Source: Arcanobacterium pinnipediorum
GTDB taxonomy: Bacteria; Actinomycetota; Actinomycetes; Actinomycetales; Actinomycetaceae
Length of the DNA: 64,000 nucleotides
NCBI RefSeq assembly: GCF_023973165.1
Contig: NZ_CP099547.1
Location: forward strand, 806,001 to 870,000
Direction of reading: 5' to 3'
Positions 8,151 to 15,852 of this stretch are shown here, one piece after another (positions within the stretch are counted from its first letter, which is position 1; every line of letters starts with the position of its first letter). The translations under genes were made by a program, and so were the position numbers. Below the pieces are notes generated by a model that did no database searches, was not told the origin of the DNA, and worked only from the letters and a program-made list of their open reading frames with translations.

Positions 8151-8271
8151 CCTGATTCTATTCTAAAATGTCGGTTTTTCAGGGTTGGTGGTGAGGTTTA
8201 CTTGTCGCAAAACCGGGGTATTTGGGGCGATGTCCCCGTATATGGGGACATCGCCCCAAATACCCCGGTTT
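8151..8271 (+). repeat. Dispersed palindromic repeat, copy 2 (flank plus 62-bp palindrome)
   Basis: The palindrome 8210-8271 is almost perfect, with one mismatched pair at the centre. Each arm begins AAACCGGGGTATTTGGGGCG from its own strand. The 59 bp before it (8151-8209) match the 59 bp before copy 3 at about 46 positions without gaps, including the identical run AGGGTTGGTGGTGAGGTT. The conserved unit is thus about 121 bp and polar, not just a palindrome. Confidence 0.9.
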
Positions 8272-8397
8272 CGGCACAACTTATAGTCTTATCGAGGCTG
8301 AATTCAGGATGAACAATAGTTGGAATGGGTTTATCGAGGGCGACAGCCAGTAGCAGGTGATGTTTGGATGAGATATTAGCGAGTTAGAGTGGAGTTT

Positions 8398-8481
8398 ATG
8401 GAGAAAATAGCGGAATCCATGAAGAAGACTGCGGAATCCATGAAGAAGACTGCGGAGTTCATGAAGGAGCAAGAGAGCTAG
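8398..8481 (+). CDS. Possible 27-residue heptad-repeat peptide
   Basis: An ATG preceded by GGAG (3-nt gap) opens a 27-codon frame made of 21-bp repeats, so the peptide repeats every seven residues (KIAESMK, KTAESMK, KTAEFMK). The pattern would make an amphipathic helix with Ile/Ala/Met on one face. No homologue is recognised, the spacing of the ribosome site is poor, and the frame could simply be a by-product of the tandem repeat. Treat as a candidate only. Confidence 0.3.
   Translation: MEKIAESMKKTAESMKKTAEFMKEQES
8410..8472 (+). repeat. 21-bp tandem repeat, three units
   Basis: Units at 8410-8430 and 8431-8451 are identical (GCGGAATCCATGAAGAAGAC plus T). The third, 8452-8472, has diverged (GCGGAGTTCATGAAGGAGCA). 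The 21-bp period keeps the reading frame of the 27-codon candidate. Confidence 0.9.
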
Positions 8482-8487
8482 TATGGA

Positions 8488-8615
8488 ATTTGGAAGGATT
8501 GCTTGGCAGTTGAACTGAGATTCGGAAGGATTGCTTGGCAGTTGAACTGAGATTCGGAAGGATTGCTTGGCAGTTGAACCAAGATTCGGAAGGATTGGTT
8601 GGTAGTAAAGCTGAG
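8488..8615. repeat. 32-bp tandem repeat, four units
   Basis: Units start at 8488, 8520, 8552 and 8584; the consensus begins ATTCGGAAGGATTGCTTGGC. Units 2 and 3 differ only near the end, unit 1 differs at two positions, and unit 4 is the most decayed. The units abut directly with no spacers, so this is a VNTR-type array and not CRISPR. The period is not a multiple of three. Confidence 0.92.
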
Positions 8616-8754
8616 CTAATATAGAAAGCGGCTAAAAATATGTTGTCGCCCACGCACTCATGCTTTCCATACACTCACGTTTATCAATGAACTGGGTTAA
8701 AACGCATCTTTTAGCGTATCCATGCCACCATAACGCATTGGAGATTTGAGTAAT

Positions 8755-8921
8755 ACACGCGATGGTGAAACCAAAATACGCATATTTCAAAATTTACTTG
8801 ACGAGAAATGTTTATGGTAGGATACGAAGAGGTGGAAGTAGAGTCAGATTTTTGATCCCACGTCATTCTTGATTCTACTTCCACCGCTTTTATTCGCCAC
8901 TCCTTGCTAAAATGCGAAGCA
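8755..8921 (-). mobile_element. Decayed right end of an ISL3-type element
   Basis: 8755-8921 aligns with the N-terminal coding and right-end region of ISL3 copy B (about 5925-6080): shared ATGGTAGGAT, the start-codon hairpin (8831-8845 with 8871-8885, arm GGTGGAAGTAGA) and a degenerate terminal repeat CTTGCTAAAATGCGAAGC at 8903-8920. The reading frame is destroyed. With the C-terminal relic at 6458-7865 this may be the other end of a single old copy whose middle is gone. Confidence 0.7.
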
Positions 8922-8924
8922 TCA

Positions 8925-9030
8925 ATAATCTGAATAACTTGAGCAATTCCCGACTATAAAGTCTGGCAGATAATCTCAATAATGCGAGCAATTCCCGACT
9001 ATAAAGTCCGGCAGATAATCTCAATGGTGA
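8925..9030. repeat. 45-bp tandem repeat, two full units plus a partial
   Basis: 8941-8985 and 8986-9030 share GAGCAATTCCCGACTATAAA and most of the rest. A partial unit (ATAATCTGAATAACTT) precedes them at 8925-8940. No coding meaning is apparent. Confidence 0.85.
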
Positions 9031-9069
9031 ATGTGGAGTGAAAAGTTGAGCTATGGAATTGCCTTGGCC

Positions 9070-9197
9070 CTAAGCCCAGACCTCCGTAGGTAAGACCCAA
9101 ACCACAGCGAGTAAGACCAAAACCACAGTGGCTAAGCCCAAAACCTGCAACCCCTAGCCCAAACTGCAGTCTCAACCCAAAACCTCAGCGGCTACGA
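9070..9197. repeat. Degenerate ~21-bp tandem repeat next to the phosphatidyltransferase 3' end
   Basis: About six drifting copies of a TAAGCCCAAAACCACAGYGG-like unit. The array runs up to and slightly into the 3' end of the minus-strand gene ending at 9185. No terminator hairpin is evident for that gene, so the array occupies the place where one would be expected. Confidence 0.65.
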
Positions 9198-9946
9198 TTT
9201 TGCGCCTCTGCAAGAGCCTCTGGATCTGGCCGATCGCGCCAGGTGCGGATAGCGCCAACAACTAGTAGCCACAGGCCAGAGATCCACCATGGAATGGTTA
9301 GGGCGAGTGGAGCAGCTGGGTAAAAACCCACCCAGATCGCTGTAGAAGCCACCCAGATAACAGCAGCGAGAGCATTTAGCATACGTAGATGCTTGACGCG
9401 GAATGGATGGATCCATTTCCACGGAATCAGAGCCAGAATTGAAAACGTCAAAACAACGATCCAATTAAAGATCATGTTGGTTCCAAATAGCCATAAAATG
9501 ATGCTCACGACGTTCCACGCGGCAGGGAAACCTACGAAGTACCAATCAGTAGACTTCATTCGCGTATTTGCGTAGCAGAACATAGAAGACATGGCAGCCA
9601 AAGCTGCAGCAATAATACCGAAGGTTTCGCCGCCAAATGGTAGAACTTGGGACATGAAGATGACCGGAATCAAGGTCCAGCTCATATAGTCAACGATATT
9701 ATCCATCATGACACCGGAGAACCACGGAATAACTTCAGTGATCTTCACTTTTCGTGCCATTGGCCCGTCTGCTGCATCGACGACGAGTGCGATACCAAGC
9801 CACAGCCACATCATTTTATACTCGCCCAGCATCAAGGCACGCGTTGCAAGGATTACCCAAATAACCCCGGTCATCGTAAAGGCATGGACTGCCCAGGCCA
9901 TCACATAACGTGAGATCGGATATGGACGTTGCACGGTTTCTTTCAC
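9185..9946 (-). CDS. CDP-alcohol phosphatidyltransferase, phosphatidylcholine-synthase-like
   Basis: Integral membrane enzyme that transfers a phosphatidyl group from a CDP-linked lipid to an alcohol acceptor. It carries the family signature D-x2-D-G-x2-A-R-xn-G-x3-D-x3-D: VVDAADGPMAR (Asp57, Asp60) followed by GVMMDNIVD (Asp82, Asp86), and several hydrophobic helices. Sequence style and a length near 250 residues resemble phosphatidylcholine synthases, but the acceptor cannot be read from sequence. The GTG at 9946 is preferred because GGAG lies 5 nt upstream; an in-frame GTG at 10003 has no ribosome site. The 3' end abuts a degenerate repeat array. Confidence 0.85.
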   Translation of the reverse strand: MKETVQRPYPISRYVMAWAVHAFTMTGVIWVILATRALMLGEYKMMWLWLGIALVVDAADGPMARKVKITEVIPWFSGVMMDNIVDYMSWTLIPVIFMSQVLPFGGETFGIIAAALAAMSSMFCYANTRMKSTDWYFVGFPAAWNVVSIILWLFGTNMIFNWIVVLTFSILALIPWKWIHPFRVKHLRMLNALAAVIWVASTAIWVGFYPAAPLALTIPWWISGLWLLVVGAIRTWRDRPDPEALAEAQNRSR

Positions 9947-10133
9947 TTTTTCTCCGTTGGTTAGTCGACGGTCACCATGTGTTATCCTACCTGAATACTG
10001 CACGTAAACAGGTTAATTTTTACGATTTTATTCTAATACGTCCGAAAAATTGTCCGGACAAATATGTCATTGTTCGCGATCGGGTCCTAATAACCGTGTG
10101 AGAAACGGTGATTCGACTGGTAATGTCGCCACT

Positions 10134-11078
10134 ATGAGTGTACAACGTCCCACCTTGGTAATTGCTGGAGCTACCGGTTTTATTGGCTCGATGATCGTCA
10201 AAGCCGCCATCCATGTGGGGTATGACGTGATTCGCTTGGTACGCTCATATCCGCAAGAGCGCCCACAACATTGCACGGATGTGTTGTGGGAACCAAGGCA
10301 GGGCAAGCTCGATGAATCAGTTTTAGCTCAAAGCGCTGCAGTGGTGTGTTTGAATGGCGCTCCATTGATCGGCAAAATTTGGACTGAACACTACAAAGAG
10401 GTCTTACGCGATTCGCGGATCGATTCGGTGCGCACAATCGTTACAGCGATCGGCAGGTTGAGCCACGGTCAGCGTCCGCGGTGTTTCATTTCTGGCAGTG
10501 CGATTGGCTATTACGGCCCATTTTCGGATGACGAAATACTGACCGAAGCCGACGGGCCAGGTTCTGGTTTTCTTGCGCAACTTTGTCAGGAGTGGGAGCG
10601 CGAAGCATATAGGTGTGAAGAAGATTTTGGTGTGCGAACTATTGCGTTGCGGACGAGTTTAGTGATGGACGACGACGGCGGGCTCCTCGGAGCGCTTAGT
10701 AACTTATATCGGCTCGGTTTGGGTGCCCAACTTTCAGATGGGAATATGTGGATGTCGACGATTTCACTGATTGATTATGCGCGCGCTGTGTTGTTTCTTG
10801 TGAGTAAAGCGAACATTCACGGGCCGGTTAATATGGCGTGCCCGGATCCTGTGCGCAATCGGCAATGGCACAAGTTACTTGCTCAGCATCTTCATCGCCC
10901 AAGTTTTTTGCGTGCTCCACTTAGGCCCTTAGCAAAGCTCTTCCCATATGCCATTGGAGAAACTGTGATGGCTTCGCAGCGGGTATATCCCCAAGTGTTA
11001 CTCGACGCCGGTTTTAGTTTCACGGCGGAAACTGTGCCTGAAATTTTTGCTCAGGTTTTGCCTCAAGCGCACAACTAG
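10134..11078 (+). CDS. TIGR01777-family NAD-dependent epimerase/dehydratase
   Basis: About 314-residue extended short-chain dehydrogenase of the TIGR01777 (YfcH-like, DUF1731 C-terminus) group. The N-terminal Rossmann motif is GATGFIG, followed by GAPLIG and FISGSAIGYYGP, a typical set for this group, and the C-terminal domain holds the LRAPLRPLAKLF-like region. Substrate is unknown. The ATG at 10134 sits 7 nt after TAATGT with no Shine-Dalgarno, so a leaderless transcript is likely; an upstream in-frame extension to 10050 is considered non-coding. It is divergently arranged with the phosphatidyltransferase. Confidence 0.88.
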   Translation: MSVQRPTLVIAGATGFIGSMIVKAAIHVGYDVIRLVRSYPQERPQHCTDVLWEPRQGKLDESVLAQSAAVVCLNGAPLIGKIWTEHYKEVLRDSRIDSVRTIVTAIGRLSHGQRPRCFISGSAIGYYGPFSDDEILTEADGPGSGFLAQLCQEWEREAYRCEEDFGVRTIALRTSLVMDDDGGLLGALSNLYRLGLGAQLSDGNMWMSTISLIDYARAVLFLVSKANIHGPVNMACPDPVRNRQWHKLLAQHLHRPSFLRAPLRPLAKLFPYAIGETVMASQRVYPQVLLDAGFSFTAETVPEIFAQVLPQAHN

Positions 11079-11181
11079 GGCATATCGATAGCATGTTAGG
11101 TGCTGTGTATGGCATAGTGTAAGTAGCTAGTGATCTCACTATAGGTGTTACGGGGAATTTCACCTACATGAGGAGGTCACG

Positions 11182-11688
11182 GTGAAGAAAAAATACACTA
11201 CTCGTGGTGTCATATTTATCCACTCAGTTACACCGGCTGTTCAACCACATGTTGAATGGGCGGTTGGAAGCGTGCTTGGATACCCGGTTCATTTTGAATG
11301 GACCGCCCAGCCTGCTGTCCCGTCGATGAATCGCGGTGAAGTTCTGTGGACTGGCGAAGTTGGGATGGGCGCTGCGATGGCTTCCGCACTTGGCGGTTGG
11401 GAACATTTAAGATTTGAAATTACCGAAGAAGCTTCGCCCATTTCCGACGGCGGACGCTGGTCGTGCACTCCTGGTTTAGGTATTTTCTACGCTCAAACCG
11501 ACCTGTTGGGCAACGTCGTCGTCCCTGAAAATCGGGTGCGTGCTGCACTTGAACAAGCAGGTGACGATCCGGTGGAAATGAAACGAATGCTCGATATCGC
11601 CTTGGGTAGTGCCTGGGACGAAGAACTCGAAGTATTTCGTTACGCTGGAGCTGGGGCACCGGTCCGTTGGCTCCATCGGGTAGGCTGA
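11182..11688 (+). CDS. DUF3145 family protein
   Basis: 168-residue member of the actinobacterial DUF3145 family: TRGVIFIHS at the start, VEWAVGSVLG, the GGRWSCTPGLG segment and a C-terminal RMLDIALGSAWDEELE. Function is unknown; in many actinobacteria the gene follows the fatty-acid synthase II cluster. GTG start with AGGAGG upstream. The next gene, convergent, encodes an acyl-carrier-like protein, which fits a remnant of that neighbourhood (inference). Confidence 0.92.
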   Translation: MKKKYTTRGVIFIHSVTPAVQPHVEWAVGSVLGYPVHFEWTAQPAVPSMNRGEVLWTGEVGMGAAMASALGGWEHLRFEITEEASPISDGGRWSCTPGLGIFYAQTDLLGNVVVPENRVRAALEQAGDDPVEMKRMLDIALGSAWDEELEVFRYAGAGAPVRWLHRVG

Positions 11689-11719
11689 TCGGAAGTTTCA
11701 CTCTCTGACTCAGCAGCGC

Positions 11720-12049
11720 CTAGCGCTGATTAAAGAGCGAAGCAAGGTCAGCTGCCGCTGAGGCAATATCGCGCGTCTCCTCCTTCGGTGCGTGATGTGG
11801 TTCGTCAGCGATGAGGTCGATAAGATCTGCAACTGTGGAAATCTTAGGTATGTGGGCGTCCTTGATATGTTTCTTTGCTAGCATCTCCACGTTTGTGATC
11901 AGCGCCCACACGCTCACTTCATCGAGGCTTAAATCGGTGCGTAGCGAAGCAGAAGCTATGATCTCCTCATCGGGGATTTCAGGGGCAATATCGTGTAACG
12001 CAACCCGGATTTGAGCCAGTGCTAGATCTTGAGGTTTGACATCATCCAT
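11720..12049 (-). CDS. Acyl carrier protein homologue lacking the phosphopantetheine serine
   Basis: 109-residue protein that aligns without gaps with acyl carrier proteins across the central 33 positions, from the Asp-Leu before the prosthetic-group site to the KISTV segment. The residue that must be Ser for 4'-phosphopantetheine attachment (Asp-Ser-Leu) is Glu44 here (LDEV). The protein has a longer C-terminal tail (about 30 residues, HHAPKEETRD...). It therefore should not carry acyl groups in the usual way. It may be a structural or regulatory relative, or a relic next to DUF3145. ATG with GGGAG upstream. Confidence 0.85.
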   Translation of the reverse strand: MDDVKPQDLALAQIRVALHDIAPEIPDEEIIASASLRTDLSLDEVSVWALITNVEMLAKKHIKDAHIPKISTVADLIDLIADEPHHAPKEETRDIASAAADLASLFNQR

Positions 12050-12102
12050 TTTTACTCCCGAAAAACATTAACTATCTACCGTAAATACTATAGGCTGTAG
12101 CT

Positions 12103-12708
12103 ATGGCTTTTATAGATCTCATTCAGCAACTCGCCGATGAATCCTCTCCGCTCGTTGATCGAGCCGGAGAACTTCGAATTGCCCTGGCTGCCGATCCTAA
12201 CGATCGGGCAGCTTTCGAAGAACTCATCTCAATTATTTGGGCTCTCGGGCAGTCGCGTCCCACTGTAGATCCGCTTACTGCCGATGAAGATGAACCACAT
12301 ACATCGCCAATTAAACTTATTTTATGGGCACTATCTGAAGACTTAGCCTCAGATTCACGCGCATGGTATCCATTGATTCAGCTTGCGCGCCTTTCCCTCG
12401 ACGACGATCTAGAAGCAGCCGTACATCAAATTGAAGTTGCTGCCGGCAGAGAAGAGACCGGTTTGGCGCTAGAGCAGGGGATTTCCTTACTCCTCGACGC
12501 TGGTTATCCAGATACCGCTATGCAGATCGGAATGGGACGATGGAATTCCCAAGAACATATTGCAGGTGTTGGAATCGCGTTGACTAAAGCCGCGATTGCC
12601 AGTGGTAAACTCAGTGACGCACAACGCTTTGTAAGCTATCTCGAGGAGCGCTTTGCTCACGACCATGATGTTATGGACCTCAAAGAAGAACTTGCTCAGC
12701 TGATCTAG
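12103..12708 (+). CDS. Conserved hypothetical, helical-repeat protein
   Basis: 201-residue soluble protein, mostly helical, with weak TPR-like character (repeated Ala/Leu-rich helix pairs such as WYPLIQLARLSLDDDLEAA). No catalytic motif, signal peptide or membrane helix is visible. The ATG follows TAGGCT by 6 nt, pointing to a leaderless mRNA. It begins a run of three same-strand genes with the Sua5/YciO and HAD genes. No function is proposed. Confidence 0.7.
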   Translation: MAFIDLIQQLADESSPLVDRAGELRIALAADPNDRAAFEELISIIWALGQSRPTVDPLTADEDEPHTSPIKLILWALSEDLASDSRAWYPLIQLARLSLDDDLEAAVHQIEVAAGREETGLALEQGISLLLDAGYPDTAMQIGMGRWNSQEHIAGVGIALTKAAIASGKLSDAQRFVSYLEERFAHDHDVMDLKEELAQLI

Positions 12709-12732
12709 TAGTCGAAAGAAGGCGTATGTTAG

Positions 12733-13353
12733 ATGGCATGGTATGTTGATATCCATCCCCAAGATCCACAACAACGACTCATTGACAAAGTAGTTGATCG
12801 ATTGCGTCGAGGCGAAGTTATTGCGCTGCCAACCGATTCTGGTTATGCGATCGCCTGCACGATGGCTAATAAAGATGGACTAGAGCGTATCCGGCGTATT
12901 CGCCAGGTGGGCGATAAACATCATTTCACCTTGTTGTGCCATGACTTTGCGCAACTAGGCCAGCTTGTTATCGTTGATAATTCAGTTTTCCGATTAGTCA
13001 AGTCATTAACGCCAGGTCCCTACACGTTCATTCTCAAAGGCACCAAAGAAGTTCCGCGAATGACGCTCAATCCTAAGAAAGCAACAGTAGGGGTGCGCAT
13101 TCCAGATCACACAATCACTCAGGCTATCGTATCGTCCTTAGGCCAACCCTTGCTTTCTTCTACTCTTATCTTGCCCGGTGAAGAAGAACCAATGAATCAA
13201 GGCTGGGAGATTGCTGATATTCTTGGTAATGCCATCGACGTCGTGATAGAAGGTCCAGTAGGAGAAGCTGGCCCAACAACCGTTATCGATATGAGTGACG
13301 GCGGAATGACGATTGCTCGGCAAGGTGCCGGCGACACATCCATGTTCAACTAA
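12733..13353 (+). CDS. Sua5/YciO/YrdC-family protein
   Basis: 206-residue protein of the family that includes threonylcarbamoyl-AMP synthase, which makes the intermediate for the t6A modification of ANN-decoding tRNAs. The N-terminal GEVIALPTDSGYAIAC segment, followed by IRRIRQVGDKHHFTLLC, GPYTFILKGT and GVRIPDH, matches the family; the PTDSGYA version and short length are more YciO-like than the longer Sua5 type. Whether it is the essential enzyme or the paralogue of unclear role cannot be decided here. It is 18 bp before the HAD gene and likely co-transcribed. Confidence 0.88.
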   Translation: MAWYVDIHPQDPQQRLIDKVVDRLRRGEVIALPTDSGYAIACTMANKDGLERIRRIRQVGDKHHFTLLCHDFAQLGQLVIVDNSVFRLVKSLTPGPYTFILKGTKEVPRMTLNPKKATVGVRIPDHTITQAIVSSLGQPLLSSTLILPGEEEPMNQGWEIADILGNAIDVVIEGPVGEAGPTTVIDMSDGGMTIARQGAGDTSMFN

Positions 13354-13370
13354 AGAAAGAACAGACACTT

Positions 13371-14084
13371 ATGGCAGGTGCTCTTCGAGCAGTTTTATTC
13401 GATGTTGATGGTACACTGACTGACTCTGCTGACTTGATTAAAAAGACAATTGCAGGAGTGATGCGCCGTAACACTGGCGGTGATTGGCCCGATCACGCCT
13501 TCTCGCGCTATGTGGGGCCGCCTCTGGAAGACACATTCGCTGACCTAGGTGTCCCACCCGAAAAAATCGATGACTATATCGATGATTATCGCCAGCACTA
13601 TCATGCGATCATGGAAACTACTGCGCTCTTCGCCGGCATACCGAAACTGTTATCGGATGTGAAAGCCCACGGTCTGGCCACTGTCACAGCGACCACCAAA
13701 GGAGAAGAATCCGCGCGCGAAATTTTGTCGATAACCGGCATCGATCACTTTTTCGATGCTATCGCGGGATCAGAGACCGCAACCGGGCGCACACATAAAC
13801 ATCAGGTAGTTGACCGTGCCTTAACTTTACTTGAACAAGCACAGCTTCTTGACGCCGGTAACCGATACCCGGTGATGCCCCTCGGTACCCGGTGGGATGA
13901 GCGCCAAACGCGTACTGACGTGGTGATGGTAGGGGATCGTGATTTCGACACTGATGGTGCTGCTGTTCACGGAATTCGTACGATTCTTGTGGACTGGGGC
14001 GAAGGCTCAGCACAAGAACACGCCAACGCCTGGCGTCATGTACACACGATTGAGGAGCTTACTAGTCTTCTTGTGAGCCTGTAA
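13371..14084 (+). CDS. HAD-superfamily phosphatase, phosphoglycolate-phosphatase-like
   Basis: 237-residue hydrolase. Motif I is LFDVDGTLTDS with the nucleophile at Asp11 and the acid at Asp13, motif II is the TATTK region, and motif IV is VMVGDRDFDTDGA. An alpha-helical cap lies between motifs I and II, as in the Gph/PpaX type. Likely a small-molecule phosphatase; substrate unknown. Its 3' end overlaps the end of the convergent ABC transporter gene by 23 bp. Confidence 0.88.
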   Translation: MAGALRAVLFDVDGTLTDSADLIKKTIAGVMRRNTGGDWPDHAFSRYVGPPLEDTFADLGVPPEKIDDYIDDYRQHYHAIMETTALFAGIPKLLSDVKAHGLATVTATTKGEESAREILSITGIDHFFDAIAGSETATGRTHKHQVVDRALTLLEQAQLLDAGNRYPVMPLGTRWDERQTRTDVVMVGDRDFDTDGAAVHGIRTILVDWGEGSAQEHANAWRHVHTIEELTSLLVSL

Positions 14085-15852
14085 ACTGCGCCTGGTAGAG
14101 ATCATAGTAGGCCCCACCAGCAGCCATCAGCTCGCTATGGTTGCCCTGTTCAACCACGTTACCATCAACCATCACCAGAATAAGATCTGCATCACGAATA
14201 GTAGAAAGACGATGAGCGATCACAAACGAGGTTCGTCCCGCACGCAACTCTCCCATAGCGCGCTGAACGAGCATTTCGGTACGTGTATCAACTGAGGAGG
14301 TAGCCTCATCGAGAATCAAAATATCGGGATCAGATAGGTAAGCGCGTGCGATGGTAATCAGCTGCTTTTCACCACTTGATAAATTTCCGTCCTCGTCATC
14401 GATATGGGTCAAATAGCCGTCAGGTAACTGACGAATCAAGTGATCTACGCCGGTAGCTTGTGCAGCGGCCACGACGTCATCGTGCTGAGCCCCTTGTGCA
14501 CCAAAGGCGATGTTTTCTTCAATCGTCCCATCGAAAAGCCAAGTATCTTGCAAAACCATACCCGTGCGCGAGCGTAACGAACGCCGCGAATAATCGCGAA
14601 TATCGACGTCGTCAATCCGAATCGAACCAGAGTCAATATCATAAAAACGCATGAGCAGATTAACTAAAGTGGTTTTTCCGGCACCAGTGGGACCAACGAT
14701 AGCAATCTGGCTGCCGCGCTCGATCGTAAGATTTAATCCCTTGATAACTGTTTTACCTGGCTCGTAGCCGAACTCAACATCACGGAAGATGATTGTGCCA
14801 TCACCGCTGAAAGGCTGGAGCTGATTATCGGAGTCGGCAGGAATATCTGGAGTGTCAAGGAAATCAAAAAGACGTTCACTCGATGCGGCAGAAGACTGTA
14901 ACATATTCGCCACTGAAGCAATCATAGCCACCGGATTATTTAACTGACGTGAATATTGAATGAATGCTTGGATCCCACCTATAGACAACGTGCCGTTGAG
15001 CACTTGGAATCCACCCACGACGGCGATCACAACAAAGGACAAGTTAGATACCAGTCCCATAATCGGTTGGGCGAGCATCGAGAGGAAGAAACCGCGAAAT
15101 CCTGCCCGGAAAAGTTTCTCGTTTGCCCGATCAAAGGACTCATTAATATCTGATTCCATGCCATAAGCAAGCACAACATCGTGACCGGTAAAAGTCTGCT
15201 CAACAATCGTCGAAACATCACCGGTTCGTTTCCACTGTTCACGAAACGCTGGTTTAGAACGCTTGAGGATTCGAGCCACCACAACCATGCCTATGGGCAC
15301 GACGAACAGTGACCACAGCGCTAAAGTCCATGACAGATAAAACATCATCGACAGCACGCCAATAACCATATAAATGGCATAGATAGTCTGCCCGAGAGTC
15401 TGCATTAGAGTTTGGACGATATTATCGATATCGTTTGTTACCCGGGAGAGTAAATCACCGCGAGCTTGACGGTCAACATAGGCCAGCGGAAGTCGATCAA
15501 TTTTTTCTTGCGCATCTCGGCGCAATCGTGAGCCAAGATTTTGCACGGCAATTCGTGCCAGCGCACCACCGGTAACATTAGCGACTGCATGCATAGCGTA
15601 TAGGCCAATAATAACCAACGCCAAATGAGCCAGGGCAGTGAAATTAACGCCATCGTGGGAAACACCATCGACAACGATATTGGTTGCATCTCCTAAAAGC
15701 TTCGGCGTCAAGAGCATCGCAAGTGTGCCCACGAGAGTAAGAATGACGACGCCGATAATCCGTAGCCGTTCCGGGCGAAATAGCTGAGCTAGACGTAACA
15801 ACGAGCCCTTCATATCGCGAGTGGTGTCATCTAACGAACCGCGCTGTGCCAT
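14062..15852 (-). CDS. ABC exporter half-transporter B (consensus ATPase site)
   Basis: 596-residue fusion of a six-helix membrane domain and an ATPase domain, the second half of a heterodimeric exporter. The ATPase domain has Walker A GPTGAGKTT, signature LSSGEKQ, Walker B ILILDEATSS with the catalytic Glu, and the switch His in IAHRLSTIRDAD. The start codon overlaps the stop of the upstream half-transporter gene (TAATG), so the two are translationally coupled and made together. The pair resembles MdlAB/TM287-288 type multidrug or lipid exporters; the substrate is unknown. Confidence 0.93.
   Translation of the reverse strand: MAQRGSLDDTTRDMKGSLLRLAQLFRPERLRIIGVVILTLVGTLAMLLTPKLLGDATNIVVDGVSHDGVNFTALAHLALVIIGLYAMHAVANVTGGALARIAVQNLGSRLRRDAQEKIDRLPLAYVDRQARGDLLSRVTNDIDNIVQTLMQTLGQTIYAIYMVIGVLSMMFYLSWTLALWSLFVVPIGMVVVARILKRSKPAFREQWKRTGDVSTIVEQTFTGHDVVLAYGMESDINESFDRANEKLFRAGFRGFFLSMLAQPIMGLVSNLSFVVIAVVGGFQVLNGTLSIGGIQAFIQYSRQLNNPVAMIASVANMLQSSAASSERLFDFLDTPDIPADSDNQLQPFSGDGTIIFRDVEFGYEPGKTVIKGLNLTIERGSQIAIVGPTGAGKTTLVNLLMRFYDIDSGSIRIDDVDIRDYSRRSLRSRTGMVLQDTWLFDGTIEENIAFGAQGAQHDDVVAAAQATGVDHLIRQLPDGYLTHIDDEDGNLSSGEKQLITIARAYLSDPDILILDEATSSVDTRTEMLVQRAMGELRAGRTSFVIAHRLSTIRDADLILVMVDGNVVEQGNHSELMAAGGAYYDLYQAQFTGSQED

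Larger units (their letters stand above)
7866..8754. other. Repeat-rich gene-free island
   Basis: No ordinary gene. Contents in order: a GGGTGG..CCCACC hairpin segment near 7927-7946 that resembles DNA just left of IS1249 copy B; a 59-bp conserved flank and 62-bp palindrome (8151-8271); three 21-bp repeats that encode a small heptad peptide (8398-8481); and a 32-bp tandem array (8488-8615). The remainder shows nothing I recognise. Confidence 0.65.

Noticed and set aside
8488..8615. CRISPR-like repeats of 32 bp
   Set aside because: Units abut directly with no spacers, and no cas gene is present in the window.
8795..8892. Possible small RNA: TTGACG, TAGGAT and a hairpin ending in CCGCTTTTATT
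   Set aside because: The whole stretch aligns with the right end of ISL3 copy B, including its start-codon hairpin, so it is better explained as an IS relic; the promoter spacing (14 bp) is also poor.
10050..10061. TTGTCCGGACAA palindrome upstream of the TIGR01777 gene as an operator
   Set aside because: Twelve bases is short enough to occur by chance and it lies more than 70 bp from the likely transcription start, without support from a second site.
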